Below the pieces are notes generated by a model. It worked only from the letters and a program-made list of their open reading frames with translations, was not told where the DNA came from and did not search any database. Shown here piece by piece: positions 24,461 through 32,521 of a stretch of DNA of 37,182 nt. Position 1 is the stretch's first letter; every line of letters starts with the position of its first letter. Position numbers and translations under genes: made by a program. The DNA comes from Armatimonadota bacterium (lineage in GTDB: Bacteria > Armatimonadota > UBA5829 > DTJY01), in contig JAIMAU010000019.1 in the NCBI GenBank assembly GCA_023511795.1, positions 1 through 37,182 of the forward strand, written 5' to 3'.

Positions 24461-25669
24461 ATGGAGATTAGCCACACAATCCTTAGTATAATCCTAATCC
24501 TAATTGCTGCCAAAGTTTTCGGGGAACTTGCCGAACGAATAAATCAGCCGCCAGTGCTTGGCGAGCTGATTGCTGGCGTAATCCTTGGAAGTAGCTTATT
24601 GGGGTGGATCAAAGAAGATGATGTTCTTGTAACCTTAGCTGAAGTCGGGGCAATACTCCTCCTTTTCGAAGTTGGCTTAGAAAGCGATCTGGAAGAGTTC
24701 CTGCGAGTCGGTTGGTCTGCGTTTCTTGTAGCAGTGATTGGGGTAGCGGGCCCATTCGCAGTAGGATACTTCGCCTCAATCATGCTTGGGCTTTCCACGT
24801 ACGTAGCAATTTATATAGGCGCAACCCTGACCGCCACAAGTGTAGGTATAACAGCAAGGACTCTCACCGACCTTGGGAGATTACAAACACCCGAGGCAAA
24901 AATCATCCTGGGGGCCGCCGTTATAGACGACGTCCTTGGGCTTATTATCCTTGCCATTGTAGCAGGTCTTGTTGTGACTGGCACTCTTTCGACACTAATG
25001 GTTGTAAAGGTGACGGGCCTCGCAATTGTTTTCCTGGTCGGTGCAATAGTTTTGGGTGTGCCTGTTGCGCCTCACCTGCTTAAAATAGCTCAGAGGATGC
25101 GGACTCGGGGTATTCTGACAATAAGCGCTTTTGTATTTTGCTTATTCTTGGCGTTTACTGCTGAAAGTCTACAGCTAGCCGGAATTGTGGGCGCTTTCGC
25201 CGCGGGTTTAGTGCTTGCGAGGACCGAGGAACTAGCTCATATCCAAGAAAGGATAAAGCCACTTGCGGATATCTTCATCCCTGTGTTCTTTGTCATGCTT
25301 GGAGTTAAGGTACGCTTACAGGATATTAATCCTTTTAATCCTGAAAATAACCAAATCGCTATGCTTGCCCTCTTGCTTATCGTGATTGCAGCGTTAATGA
25401 AGTTATTTGCTGGGTTGGGTGTCGTTCGCTCAAGTGCCAGCCGCCTAATTGTCGGAATTGGGATGATTCCTCGCGGAGAGGTTGGCCTTATATTTGCCAA
25501 AATGGGAATAGATCGCGGCGTTTTGAACTCTGGCGAGTATGCGGCTATCGTTGCAGTAGTAGTTGCCACGACATTCATGACACCATTTTTACTCAAGCTT
25601 GCATTCCAACGCATTGCAAAGAAACTCCAAAAAACCTCCTCACATAGCCTAGATGTAACCAATGCATAA
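24461..25669 (+). CDS. CPA2-family cation/proton antiporter (KefB-like)
   Basis: A 402-residue integral membrane protein of about twelve segments, the core length of CPA2 antiporters without a C-terminal TrkA domain. Family features include an N-terminal helix followed by ERINQPPVLGELIAGVILG, VGLESDLEEFLRVGW, GATLTATSVGITARTLTDLG, the ion-binding AAVIDDVLGLIIL, and IGMIPRGEVGLIFA near the C-terminus. It exchanges Na+ or K+ for protons across the cytoplasmic membrane; ion preference cannot be read. It follows the UspA gene and ends the aroQ-led stretch. No C-terminal RCK domain is present, so any nucleotide control would come from elsewhere. Confidence 0.92.
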   Translation: MEISHTILSIILILIAAKVFGELAERINQPPVLGELIAGVILGSSLLGWIKEDDVLVTLAEVGAILLLFEVGLESDLEEFLRVGWSAFLVAVIGVAGPFAVGYFASIMLGLSTYVAIYIGATLTATSVGITARTLTDLGRLQTPEAKIILGAAVIDDVLGLIILAIVAGLVVTGTLSTLMVVKVTGLAIVFLVGAIVLGVPVAPHLLKIAQRMRTRGILTISAFVFCLFLAFTAESLQLAGIVGAFAAGLVLARTEELAHIQERIKPLADIFIPVFFVMLGVKVRLQDINPFNPENNQIAMLALLLIVIAALMKLFAGLGVVRSSASRLIVGIGMIPRGEVGLIFAKMGIDRGVLNSGEYAAIVAVVVATTFMTPFLLKLAFQRIAKKLQKTSSHSLDVTNA

Positions 25670-25736
25670 GTTGTCCAAGCTATTAGCAATATTGGGCTGA
25701 ATTTGTCGGAATTATGACGGTACTTTAAGTCACGGC

Positions 25737-25765
25737 TTGACTTTTTGACAAAAGTGTGATATACT
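25737..25765 (+). promoter_or_regulatory. Strong promoter for the NAGPA-domain gene
   Basis: TTGACT (25737-25742), 17 bases, TATACT (25760-25765). A second TTGACA lies at 25745-25750 but is too close to the -10 box to be used. Transcription should start near 25772. Confidence 0.7.
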
Positions 25766-25781
25766 TGCCATGGGAGCAGAG

Positions 25782-25828
25782 GGTCAGGAGGCCCACGGAC
25801 ACTTTGCAAGAAAAGCCGTTGGGAGACC
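25782..25828 (+). other. Candidate structured 5' leader
   Basis: GGTC (25782-25785) pairs with GACC (25825-25828), and CCCACGG (25792-25798) with CCGTTGGG (25816-25823) allowing one bulged base, around a 17-base loop. A perfect AGGAGG (25786-25791) sits in the internal loop. No known riboswitch consensus was recognised. Confidence 0.35.
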
Positions 25829-25891
25829 ATGACACAAGCTTCGCATGCTGCCCGGGACCTCAGCATCCAGAAGCAAGAAAAGGGCTGGCTA

Positions 25892-26980
25892 ATGCGACGT
25901 GAAATTATCCTGATCTTAGTTTGGCTACTTTCTACGATCTCGCTCCAAAAGATCGCTGCAGGCACTAATGTAGCATACACCAAGCGCTTCCTCCATGGAG
26001 TTCCAGTTCATGTGGTGAGTGCCAACTTGAACAGCCCCAATATACGAATCAGTGCCGCGATGTCGAAACGTGGCATTGGCACAACTGAGGGCTTTGGCTC
26101 AATGCTTTCTCGACTCCAACCTACTGCCGCAATTACGGGTACGTATTTCTGCACAAGGACTCTATTCCCAGTTGGCAATATAGTTATTGATGGCAGGTTG
26201 GTTGCACTTGGGCACGTTGGCACCGGAATATGCTTCACTCCAGATAACAAAGTGGAGTTCAAGCGGGCAAAATCCCTTGGCGATAACCAATGGGCGGCAT
26301 ATTCTACTCTAATTTGCGCAGGTCCAAGGCTAGTAACTAATGGCATTGCCGGCGTATATCCCCGTGCGGAAGGGTTCCGCGATAGGCGGCTTTACACCAA
26401 GAGCCCACGTTCAGCGATTGGAATCACAAATGCCAACAAGCTTCTCCTCGTGGTGGTAAGCAAGCCCATATATCTTAGCACCCTTGCAAAAATTATGAGG
26501 GAGCTTGGCGCGGTAAATGCAATCAACCTTGATGGAGGCGGTTCGACAGCTCTCTACTATGAAGGCAAAGTCCTCAGACATCCAATCCGCCAACTTACTA
26601 ACCTTATTGTAGTCTATGAATCGCCTGAGCGGTTTGCAAGAATCAAAAGCCAACTTGCACCGACTCCGACAGTTGCTGCCCGTCGCACAAAGGCCCAGCT
26701 TCCGTCCGCGACAACGGAGCCAGCAGCCGTGCCAAAGCCAATTCGAACGCTTACAATGCCTTTTGCGACTGTATCTTTCGCAGAAATCTCAATGGATAAT
26801 GGGATAGCTCAAAAGCTAACTTCCTGTGAAATTGAGCATTCTTTGACAGCCGGCGATGTTGTAAGTGTGGAAAAAGATTTGGCAGTGATTCCTGAGTCGC
26901 CGTGGCTTGCTGGGAGTACAGCTAGCAGTCGAAAGCGAGAGCTTCGAGGTCCAACGCACAATCATGCCTTGGGCGGCTAA
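25892..26980 (+). CDS. Exported phosphodiester glycosidase family protein (NAGPA domain)
   Basis: A protein of 362 residues. ATG 25892 gives a clean signal peptide (MRREIILILVWLLS, cleavage near AAGT); an upstream ATG at 25829 with GGGAG close by would lengthen the n-region by 21 residues and cannot be excluded. Residues about 30-230 form a NAGPA domain: AAITGTYFCTR, an Arg/Gly-rich core with SPRSAIGIT, and the signature NLDGGGSTALYY followed by the closing Arg region. NAGPA-family enzymes remove GlcNAc from phosphodiesters, and bacterial members are implicated in wall or surface polysaccharide turnover. The C-terminal ~130 residues are Pro/Ala/Thr-rich, then a small domain of unknown type. 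It has its own promoter; the sugar ABC genes follow under a second one. Confidence 0.85.
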   Translation: MRREIILILVWLLSTISLQKIAAGTNVAYTKRFLHGVPVHVVSANLNSPNIRISAAMSKRGIGTTEGFGSMLSRLQPTAAITGTYFCTRTLFPVGNIVIDGRLVALGHVGTGICFTPDNKVEFKRAKSLGDNQWAAYSTLICAGPRLVTNGIAGVYPRAEGFRDRRLYTKSPRSAIGITNANKLLLVVVSKPIYLSTLAKIMRELGAVNAINLDGGGSTALYYEGKVLRHPIRQLTNLIVVYESPERFARIKSQLAPTPTVAARRTKAQLPSATTEPAAVPKPIRTLTMPFATVSFAEISMDNGIAQKLTSCEIEHSLTAGDVVSVEKDLAVIPESPWLAGSTASSRKRELRGPTHNHALGG

Positions 26981-26999
26981 TAGTAGAGCATTTCTCCTC

Positions 27000-27029
27000 T
27001 TGCGCTGATTCCAATTTCTTCGCTATTAT
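27000..27029 (+). promoter_or_regulatory. Promoter of the second sugar-binding protein gene, apparently leaderless
   Basis: TTGCGC (27000-27005), 18 bases, TATTAT (27024-27029). The start codon at 27039 lies nine bases after the -10 box and no ribosome-binding site is visible, which suggests leaderless translation. Confidence 0.45.
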
Positions 27030-27038
27030 TTAACCACA

Positions 27039-28382
27039 ATGGAGTATGAAAGCAAACTCAGTCGGCTCATCAGCATTTTGGGTATTGCGTTTGGTGCCTT
27101 AGCTACTATAAGTATTGGCGTTTATCTAGTAGCAACAATTAATCCAAGAATACCTGGCAAGACTGTTATTCGTTGGGTAGTAGACCCAAATCCAATCCGC
27201 AAGGAACAAATCAAGCTTTTTGAGTCAAAATATAGGAACATTCACGTAATCAATGATCCCGGGGCTGAGCCCCAGCGACTTCTGACACAACTTGCTGGCG
27301 GCGTCCCGCCCGACGTAATGGCGCTCTACAATCCGCAGACCATTCGACTTTTTGCAAAAAATGATGTTCTTCTAGACCTGCGGCCTTATGTAAAAAAATA
27401 CAAGCTTCCGATAGAAAAGCTATATCCTGGTCTTAAACCTTATATTTATTACGAGAACAAAATCGTTGGTGTGCCTGAGAACTGCGGGCCATATGTGCTT
27501 TTCTACAATAAGAGAATGTTTCGGGAGGCTGGGATTCCTTACCCCAAGCCTGATTGGACTTGGGATGAATGTCTAGAGGTGGCGAAGAAGCTTACAAAAT
27601 ATCAAGTAGTCGGCGGTCGAAAGGTGCCCATTCAGAAAGGAATTTACGTTGGCACACATGATTGGTGGTTTTTCATTTGGATGTATGGTGGCCATCTTTA
27701 CAGTCCGGATGGTAAGAGATGCATAATGAACGATGAGAAGGTAAAGAAGGGCATTCGATTCTGGGCCGACTTAAGGCTTAAGCACCATGTAACGCCGACG
27801 CCGAGCGAAGCGCAGAGCATGGCGCCTACCGGTGGATGGGGCACCGACGCACTCTTGTTCCGCGAGTCGAAGGTGGCGATGATGGTATCCGGAAGGTGGT
27901 TATGCATACAATACAGGGAGCAAAAGGACCTAGAGTGGGACGTGACGAGCGTGCCGCACGGCCCAAACAGGGTAACACTTCTGGCTAGCAAGTGTTACTC
28001 AATCCCGAAGACCAGCCGCCATAGGCATGAGGCGCTGATATTTATAAAGCATCTGCTCAGCAAGGAAAATCAACTTTTGGTGGCAAACTACGGCGATGGG
28101 ATACCAACGCTTCAAGACCCAGAGATTGAAAAGGCATTTGCGTATAACCCAAAATATCCGAACGAGCGGAACAATCTGCTTCACATTCAGGAGATGAAAT
28201 ATGCGCGGGTTTCCGAAAGCTCGCCCTATATCAACGTATTGGACCAGGATGCAATAATGGCGCGGGAGTTCGACAAAATGTGGCTTGGCGAACAGAGTCC
28301 CGATAAGACATGCGACGAAATTGCTCGGCAGATAAACGCAGTCATAAGGCGCAACCTAGCGAACCCAAATTTTCTGGATTAG
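27039..28382 (+). CDS. Sugar ABC transporter substrate-binding protein (family 1)
   Basis: A 447-residue extracellular solute-binding protein. Residues about 12-34 are a hydrophobic signal/anchor without a lipobox cysteine, so it is either anchored by an uncleaved helix or secreted. The mature part carries IRWVVDPNPIRKEQIKLFE, LAGGVPPDVMALYN, GVPENCGPYVLFYNKRMFREAGIPYPK and SKVAMMVSGRW, typical of the family, plus DWTWDECLEVAKKL. It is followed by two permease genes (30 bases and then an 8-base overlap), giving a classical MalEFG-type importer without its ATPase; these often share one unlinked MsmX/UgpC ATPase. Substrate not determined, probably an oligosaccharide. Confidence 0.92.
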   Translation: MEYESKLSRLISILGIAFGALATISIGVYLVATINPRIPGKTVIRWVVDPNPIRKEQIKLFESKYRNIHVINDPGAEPQRLLTQLAGGVPPDVMALYNPQTIRLFAKNDVLLDLRPYVKKYKLPIEKLYPGLKPYIYYENKIVGVPENCGPYVLFYNKRMFREAGIPYPKPDWTWDECLEVAKKLTKYQVVGGRKVPIQKGIYVGTHDWWFFIWMYGGHLYSPDGKRCIMNDEKVKKGIRFWADLRLKHHVTPTPSEAQSMAPTGGWGTDALLFRESKVAMMVSGRWLCIQYREQKDLEWDVTSVPHGPNRVTLLASKCYSIPKTSRHRHEALIFIKHLLSKENQLLVANYGDGIPTLQDPEIEKAFAYNPKYPNERNNLLHIQEMKYARVSESSPYINVLDQDAIMAREFDKMWLGEQSPDKTCDEIARQINAVIRRNLANPNFLD

Positions 28383-28412
28383 TTCGTACAAGTCGAAGGG
28401 TTTATTAAATCA

Positions 28413-29579
28413 ATGAGACGTTTATCTTACAAGACGAAAGAGGCATTGGCTGCATACGCTTTTCTTGCTCCCAATTTCCTAGGCTTCTTGGCGTTCACGA
28501 GCATTCCAGTTGTGGTTTCTTTTGTTATGGCTTTCACCCATTGGAATATCTTCAAGCAGCCGTTTTGGGTTGGGCTAGAAAATTTCAAAAACCTGCTGTG
28601 GTTTCATCGAGAGGGAGGCCGCCTTGTGCCGAACGACCCATTCTTTTGGCAGTACGTCTACAATACTGTCTACCTTATGGCAGGGATTCCGATTGGCATG
28701 GCAGGCAGCCTGATTGTGGCGCTGATGATGAATCAGCGGATGCGGGGAATCGTTGTGTTTCGTACGATTTATTTTCTGCCGACTGTATGCTCGGGCGTCG
28801 CTCTATTGATACTGTGGAAGTACCTTTATAATAGCGATATTGGTCTAATCAACAAAACCATACGCCTTGTGGGCGCGTTCATTTTCGCAAAAAAGCCTGT
28901 TGCAATTGGCGCAACGGTATTTGCGGCGCTCATTTTTGGCGTCGTTGTAATTGGATTAATAGCGGCTTTGTTGGCGTTCTTGCAGTGGCTTTCCGAGAAA
29001 ATTCGGTTTACCTGGCCCGAAGGTTTGTTTCGAGCGCTAATGTTTGCATCTGGGGCGTGCATTTTCATTCTTATCGGTATATATGGCAGGGCATTCTATA
29101 ATGCGCTCAGCATGTTTTTTGCCGAACCGCCAGATTGGCTGGGGACAGTTCAATGGGCAAAGCCATCTTTGATTCTAATGAGCCTTTGGGGTGGTCTTGG
29201 CGGGTACAACATGATTCTTTATCTTGCCGCGCTTCAGGGGGTGCCAAGCTCGTATTATGAGGCGGCTGAGATAGACGGTGCTGGTCCATGGCAGAAGTTT
29301 TGGGCGGTCACTTGGCCAATGATTAGCCCAACTACATTTTTTATTTTAGTGATGAGCATTATTGGCGGATTCCAAGGTGGATTCATGATTGCAAACGTCA
29401 TGACGGGCGGTGGGCCAGCTGGGAGCACCACTACTATTGAGTATTATCTTTACCAAACCGCATTTGAGAAGTTCAATATGGGCTATGCATGCTCGATAGC
29501 TTGGTTCTTGTTTGCCGTGATACTTGTGATAACTCTTCTCACATGGAAGCTTGGCGGAAAAGTGGTGACCTATGAATAG
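28413..29579 (+). CDS. Sugar ABC transporter permease, MalF type, with membrane insert
   Basis: A 388-residue inner-membrane permease, longer than the roughly 300 residues usual for the family. It starts AYAFLAPNFLGFLAF after a short cytoplasmic tail. The ATPase-contact EAA loop reads YEAAEIDGAGPWQKFWAVTWPMI (Glu, Ala, Ala, Gly). The extra length lies between about residues 155 and 245, where two hydrophobic segments separated by a charged loop interrupt the normal core before WAKPSLILMSLWGGLG. It is translated together with the next permease: its last eight bases overlap that gene's ATG. Confidence 0.93.
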   Translation: MRRLSYKTKEALAAYAFLAPNFLGFLAFTSIPVVVSFVMAFTHWNIFKQPFWVGLENFKNLLWFHREGGRLVPNDPFFWQYVYNTVYLMAGIPIGMAGSLIVALMMNQRMRGIVVFRTIYFLPTVCSGVALLILWKYLYNSDIGLINKTIRLVGAFIFAKKPVAIGATVFAALIFGVVVIGLIAALLAFLQWLSEKIRFTWPEGLFRALMFASGACIFILIGIYGRAFYNALSMFFAEPPDWLGTVQWAKPSLILMSLWGGLGGYNMILYLAALQGVPSSYYEAAEIDGAGPWQKFWAVTWPMISPTTFFILVMSIIGGFQGGFMIANVMTGGGPAGSTTTIEYYLYQTAFEKFNMGYACSIAWFLFAVILVITLLTWKLGGKVVTYE

Positions 29580-30447
29580 GGTAGGTTTGGGTATAAAAGT
29601 TGGCTTTTACATCGTTTTGAGCATTGGCGCAATAACAATGATTATTCCATTTCTTTGGATGGTTTTTACTTCTATCAAACAGCCTCACGAGGTATTTTCC
29701 GCTACCGGTGCGATTAAATTCCTTCCTGAGCATTTTTTCTGGCGGGATACAGTTATAAATGGTGAGAAAATTCGTGCGTGGTGGGGCAATTATCCTGATG
29801 CTTGGAGGGAGATCAACTTTTTCAGGCTTTACTTGTCAAGCATATTTGTAGCGGTAGTTGGAACATTTGGCCAGGTGCTGACAAGTTCGATGGCGGCTTA
29901 TGCATTCGCTAGGCTGAGCTTCCCTGGACGTGATAAGCTCTTTTTTGGATATCTTGCAACGATGATGATACCGAGTTCTGTGACAATGATTCCGGTTTTT
30001 GTGATAATGAAGCACTTAGGTTGGATCAACACATATCAAGCGCTCATCATCCCGGGGTTGTTTAGTGCGTATGGGACATTCATGCTCAGGCAATTCTTTA
30101 TGGGTCTTCCGGTGGAGCTTGAAGATGCAGCGAAGATTGACGGTTCGGGTTATATTGGGATATGGTCGGGGATTATTCTGCCGCTTGCCAAGCCGGCGTT
30201 GGCGACATTGACGACGTTCACTTTCATGGGATTTTGGGGAAGTTACATGTGGCCTTTGGTTGTAACAGTAACCGAGGCACCGAGGACGCTTCCGATTGGA
30301 CTGCGTTATTTTGTTGGCCAGCATGCGACGAATTACACTCAGCTCATGGCTGCTTCTGTGATTGCGCTCATCCCGGTGTTGCTTCTTTTTGTTTTCAATC
30401 AGAGATACTTTGTAGAGGGAATCAAGCTCCAGGGGCTGAAAGGCTGA
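29572..30447 (+). CDS. Sugar ABC transporter permease, MalG type
   Basis: The second channel subunit, 291 residues with about six membrane segments. Near the N-terminus is the usual IPFLWMVFTSIKQPHEVF segment; the EAA loop reads LEDAAKIDGSGYIGIWSGIILPLAKP, followed by the conserved FVEGIKLQGLKG at the end. The start ATG overlaps the MalF-type gene's stop, so the two are coupled. A frameshifted relative of its EAA region survives at 32275-32412 beyond the Rhs fragments, which suggests recombination or duplication around this gene. Confidence 0.95.
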   Translation: MNRVGLGIKVGFYIVLSIGAITMIIPFLWMVFTSIKQPHEVFSATGAIKFLPEHFFWRDTVINGEKIRAWWGNYPDAWREINFFRLYLSSIFVAVVGTFGQVLTSSMAAYAFARLSFPGRDKLFFGYLATMMIPSSVTMIPVFVIMKHLGWINTYQALIIPGLFSAYGTFMLRQFFMGLPVELEDAAKIDGSGYIGIWSGIILPLAKPALATLTTFTFMGFWGSYMWPLVVTVTEAPRTLPIGLRYFVGQHATNYTQLMAASVIALIPVLLLFVFNQRYFVEGIKLQGLKG

Positions 30448-30471
30448 TTGGCAGAGGCGGGAAGAGCCTTT
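30439..30471 (+). terminator. Weak terminator-like hairpin after the importer genes
   Basis: AAAGGCT (30439-30445) can pair with AGCCTTT (30465-30471) across a 19-base loop, with only a short T-run at the end. The large loop and lack of a clear U-tract make it doubtful. Confidence 0.25.
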
Positions 30472-30476
30472 TGGAT

Positions 30477-30686
30477 TCAGCAAATGTTTAATTTCGGGGA
30501 TGCCACGTCATACTTCTTACTATCCAGGTTGCCAACCCAGTCATACCCGAAGGTTATCTGCGCCTGCCCAGGATATGTCACCGCCACAAGCCGGCTGTTT
30601 TCGTCGTATGAGTAGTACGTCGTGCCATTGGAATCCACCATCCTAAGCGGATTCCCTGACCCGTCCCGCTCAACTTTGTCGTTACA
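30477..30686 (-). pseudogene. Rhs/YD-repeat fragment
   Basis: Reverse-strand frame directly continuing the frame of the lipoprotein-like gene after its TGA (30687-30689). It encodes about 69 residues, including NGTTYYSYDENSRLVAVTYPG and ITFGYDWVGN, which are YD repeats of Rhs proteins, and then ends at TGA 30477-30479. There is no start codon or ribosome-binding site for it and no full repeat array, so it is a broken piece of an Rhs core left by recombination. Confidence 0.8.
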
Positions 30687-31493
30687 TCATTTCTTTTTCT
30701 TCAATTTTCTTATAAGTTGCTTGCATTCAGTGCTGAGAATCTCCTTGTCCCACAACTCAATCAGTCTGTATGAATCCCGCAAATCTTCCTGCAACATATC
30801 CTTCTCCATCTTGGCAATTGCTGACTTGTCCTTCAGCTTTTTAATTTGTTCTACATGACGTTTTCCCTTGTCAACCACTGGGGTTATGTGTCTATCAACG
30901 AATCTCCTTGCAGCCTTCGAGCATGAAGTCGCAGCACGCGCGCTATCCATGTCGCCAAGTGCTTCTAGTTCCTTTGCTACCAATTTCCAGGTACAGAGCC
31001 ACAATGCGGTGCCATTGATTATTTCTAAAGTATTTGGCACCTGAGCGTGTACTATTTGTCGTGCAATGTCCAAGTTGACTAGAAGCACCTGCAAGGCTAA
31101 TGTTTGCTTCCCAGTCCGGCTGAGCTCAGCCGCATGCTCCCTATTCCTTCTGTAGATCTCTCGTAGCGTCCACATTGCAGGCATGACTTGGCTGGCATAA
31201 TAATGAGTAAAAGCGTCATAATCCCTATATGCAGATTCAGGTCTAAGACGAAGCTCGCGCGTGCTAAGCTTACGAACCAACGCTATCCCTTCCTCAATCC
31301 GCCCAGCCTTATATAGCTCCAATGCACGTGTGTAATCCTGCATCACCGGGTTAAGGTGTCTTACGCTATCCCGTTTGCAGCCACGGTTATCTCCCTGCTT
31401 GTCTACTTTTACGCCATTGTTACGACAGCCACTCCAAAACAGCAAGACGACCGCTAGCAGCAAAAATACCGTAGACCAACTTCGTTTTTTCAT
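30687..31493 (-). CDS. Predicted lipoprotein, candidate Rhs-associated immunity protein, in frame with the Rhs tip
   Basis: From ATG 31493 a lipoprotein-like signal is visible: MKKRSW, a hydrophobic stretch, then WSGC (Cys23), with Trp at the -3 position being atypical. The rest of the 268 residues is charged and probably helical, with ALELYKAGRIEEGIALVRKL resembling a TPR unit, and a C-terminus rich in Lys. No enzymatic motif is seen. The frame is continuous with the Rhs Cys-rich tip upstream; no stop codon separates them and there is only a weak ribosome-binding site before this ATG. It is either a separate gene whose partner lost its stop codon, or part of one fused product with an internal membrane segment. 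Its place after an Rhs tip is where immunity genes usually lie, but immunity function is inference. Confidence 0.5.
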   Translation of the reverse strand: MKKRSWSTVFLLLAVVLLFWSGCRNNGVKVDKQGDNRGCKRDSVRHLNPVMQDYTRALELYKAGRIEEGIALVRKLSTRELRLRPESAYRDYDAFTHYYASQVMPAMWTLREIYRRNREHAAELSRTGKQTLALQVLLVNLDIARQIVHAQVPNTLEIINGTALWLCTWKLVAKELEALGDMDSARAATSCSKAARRFVDRHITPVVDKGKRHVEQIKKLKDKSAIAKMEKDMLQEDLRDSYRLIELWDKEILSTECKQLIRKLKKKK

Positions 31494-32207
31494 TTTTTCG
31501 CATCCGTATAAAGATACACACTTTTCGTAGCAATTCTCCTGTTGATTGTAGCATTTGGTTTGTCCTCCTGATTGCCATCCTTCGATTAGCATACAGCAAG
31601 CATATTTAACATCACAGCAATCCTGACACTGAGTTGTATCATTTTGAGGCCTGTCGCATGCAGTCGTACCTGCGCCGTCGCAGGTCGGGCTTTCAGGGAA
31701 GATTGTACAGAAATACTTTAAGCAGGTCTCTTTGAGCAATCCTTTCCCTACGCATTTGACCTTGTATCCGGTTGGATCAGAGTATACAAGGGGTTCATTG
31801 AGAGCGTAAGCGTAGATAGATAGCACCTGCTTTATAGCATCCCTCTGCCCGAACCTTCCAACCTCCGGGTCGTAGAAGCGGATGCCGAGTTGTAACAAGG
31901 GCAAGTTGGCATCCTGGACGTGAGTATAATACCCCAACTGCCCTACGAATTGGTAGGGCTGGTCAGTGGAGCCTGTATGCTCGATATGCTCCATGAGCTC
32001 CCCCCAGGCATCGTATGTGTACTCATCTGTGATGTTGCCATCACTGTCAGTAAGCAGTCTTGTCGACCCAAGTGCGCCGAAGTGATAGTACCTCATCTCT
32101 CCGGCGCCCGTCAGTCGCGCAATTAGCTCGCCTCCTGGCTCTCGAATGTAGTATGCCGACCCACCAAAACCTACCTTTTTGCATTCTAGCCTTAAGCAGG
32201 TAATCTG
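31494..32207 (-). pseudogene. Rhs core C-terminus with Cys-rich variable tip, 5'-truncated
   Basis: The reverse-strand frame is open from a stop codon at 32208-32210 with no plausible start codon or ribosome-binding site at its head. It encodes YYIREPGGELIARL, RYYHFGALGSTRLLTD, LGIRFYDPEVGRFGQRD and YAYALNEPLVYSDPTGY, the standard Rhs-associated core that ends just before the variable toxin tip. The tip here (about 90 residues after TGY) holds 14 cysteines, e.g. QDCCDV, YACCML and CYEKCVSLYGC, suggesting a disulfide- or metal-rich domain rather than a known nuclease. The core repeats, normally hundreds of residues, are missing. An orphan tip: the protein is probably not made as such, though a toxin relic or a cassette for recombination is possible. 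Confidence 0.75.
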
Positions 32208-32274
32208 TCAATAGCTGAGTACCTAATAGCAGTTTTTTAAAGTTTTAACTAATGTAGAGCCGAACCCTTTGTGC

Positions 32275-32412
32275 TAGCTTTGATTTTTCCTTGCCGGTAC
32301 TTCTGTCTACAGCACTTGCCGTTGCCGTGCGGTCTCTCGGGGCTCGAAGATGCCGCGGAGGTTGAAAGGTCAGGGGATATGGCCTGGAGTCATTCTGCCT
32401 CTCAGCAAGCCG
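32275..32412 (+). pseudogene. Decayed fragment of a MalG-type permease gene
   Basis: This stretch resembles the EAA region of the intact permease at 29572-30447 in both DNA and broken translation. One frame reads ALIFPC and GLEDAAEVERSG; one base later the frame reads IWPGVILPLSKP and then a TAG, against LEDAAKIDGSG and IWSGIILPLAKP in the intact gene. The bases around 32373-32411 match those around 30158-30195 with few differences. Frameshifts and stops show it is not functional. It is oriented like the intact gene and lies on the other side of the Rhs fragments. The rest of 32208-32521 shows nothing recognisable. Confidence 0.65.
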
Positions 32413-32521
32413 TAGCTTACTATGCCTTCGCTTTTTTATACAGCATTATGAAAATCGCATGCTTTATTTCTTAGCGTCTAAATTTACGATTGCAGAAGTT
32501 CTCGTTGGCGACAACCCCTTT

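Noticed and set aside
25737-25828. SRP RNA, 6S RNA or a known riboswitch in the leader of the NAGPA gene
   Set aside because: The conserved sequences of SRP RNA, cobalamin, glycine, SAM and c-di-GMP elements that I know are not present; only a generic fold remains, listed as a low-confidence feature.
32271-32474. A continuous 67-codon ORF in the fragment region as a real gene
   Set aside because: Its reading frame matches permease homology only in part and the homology switches frame within it, so it is a decayed fragment.
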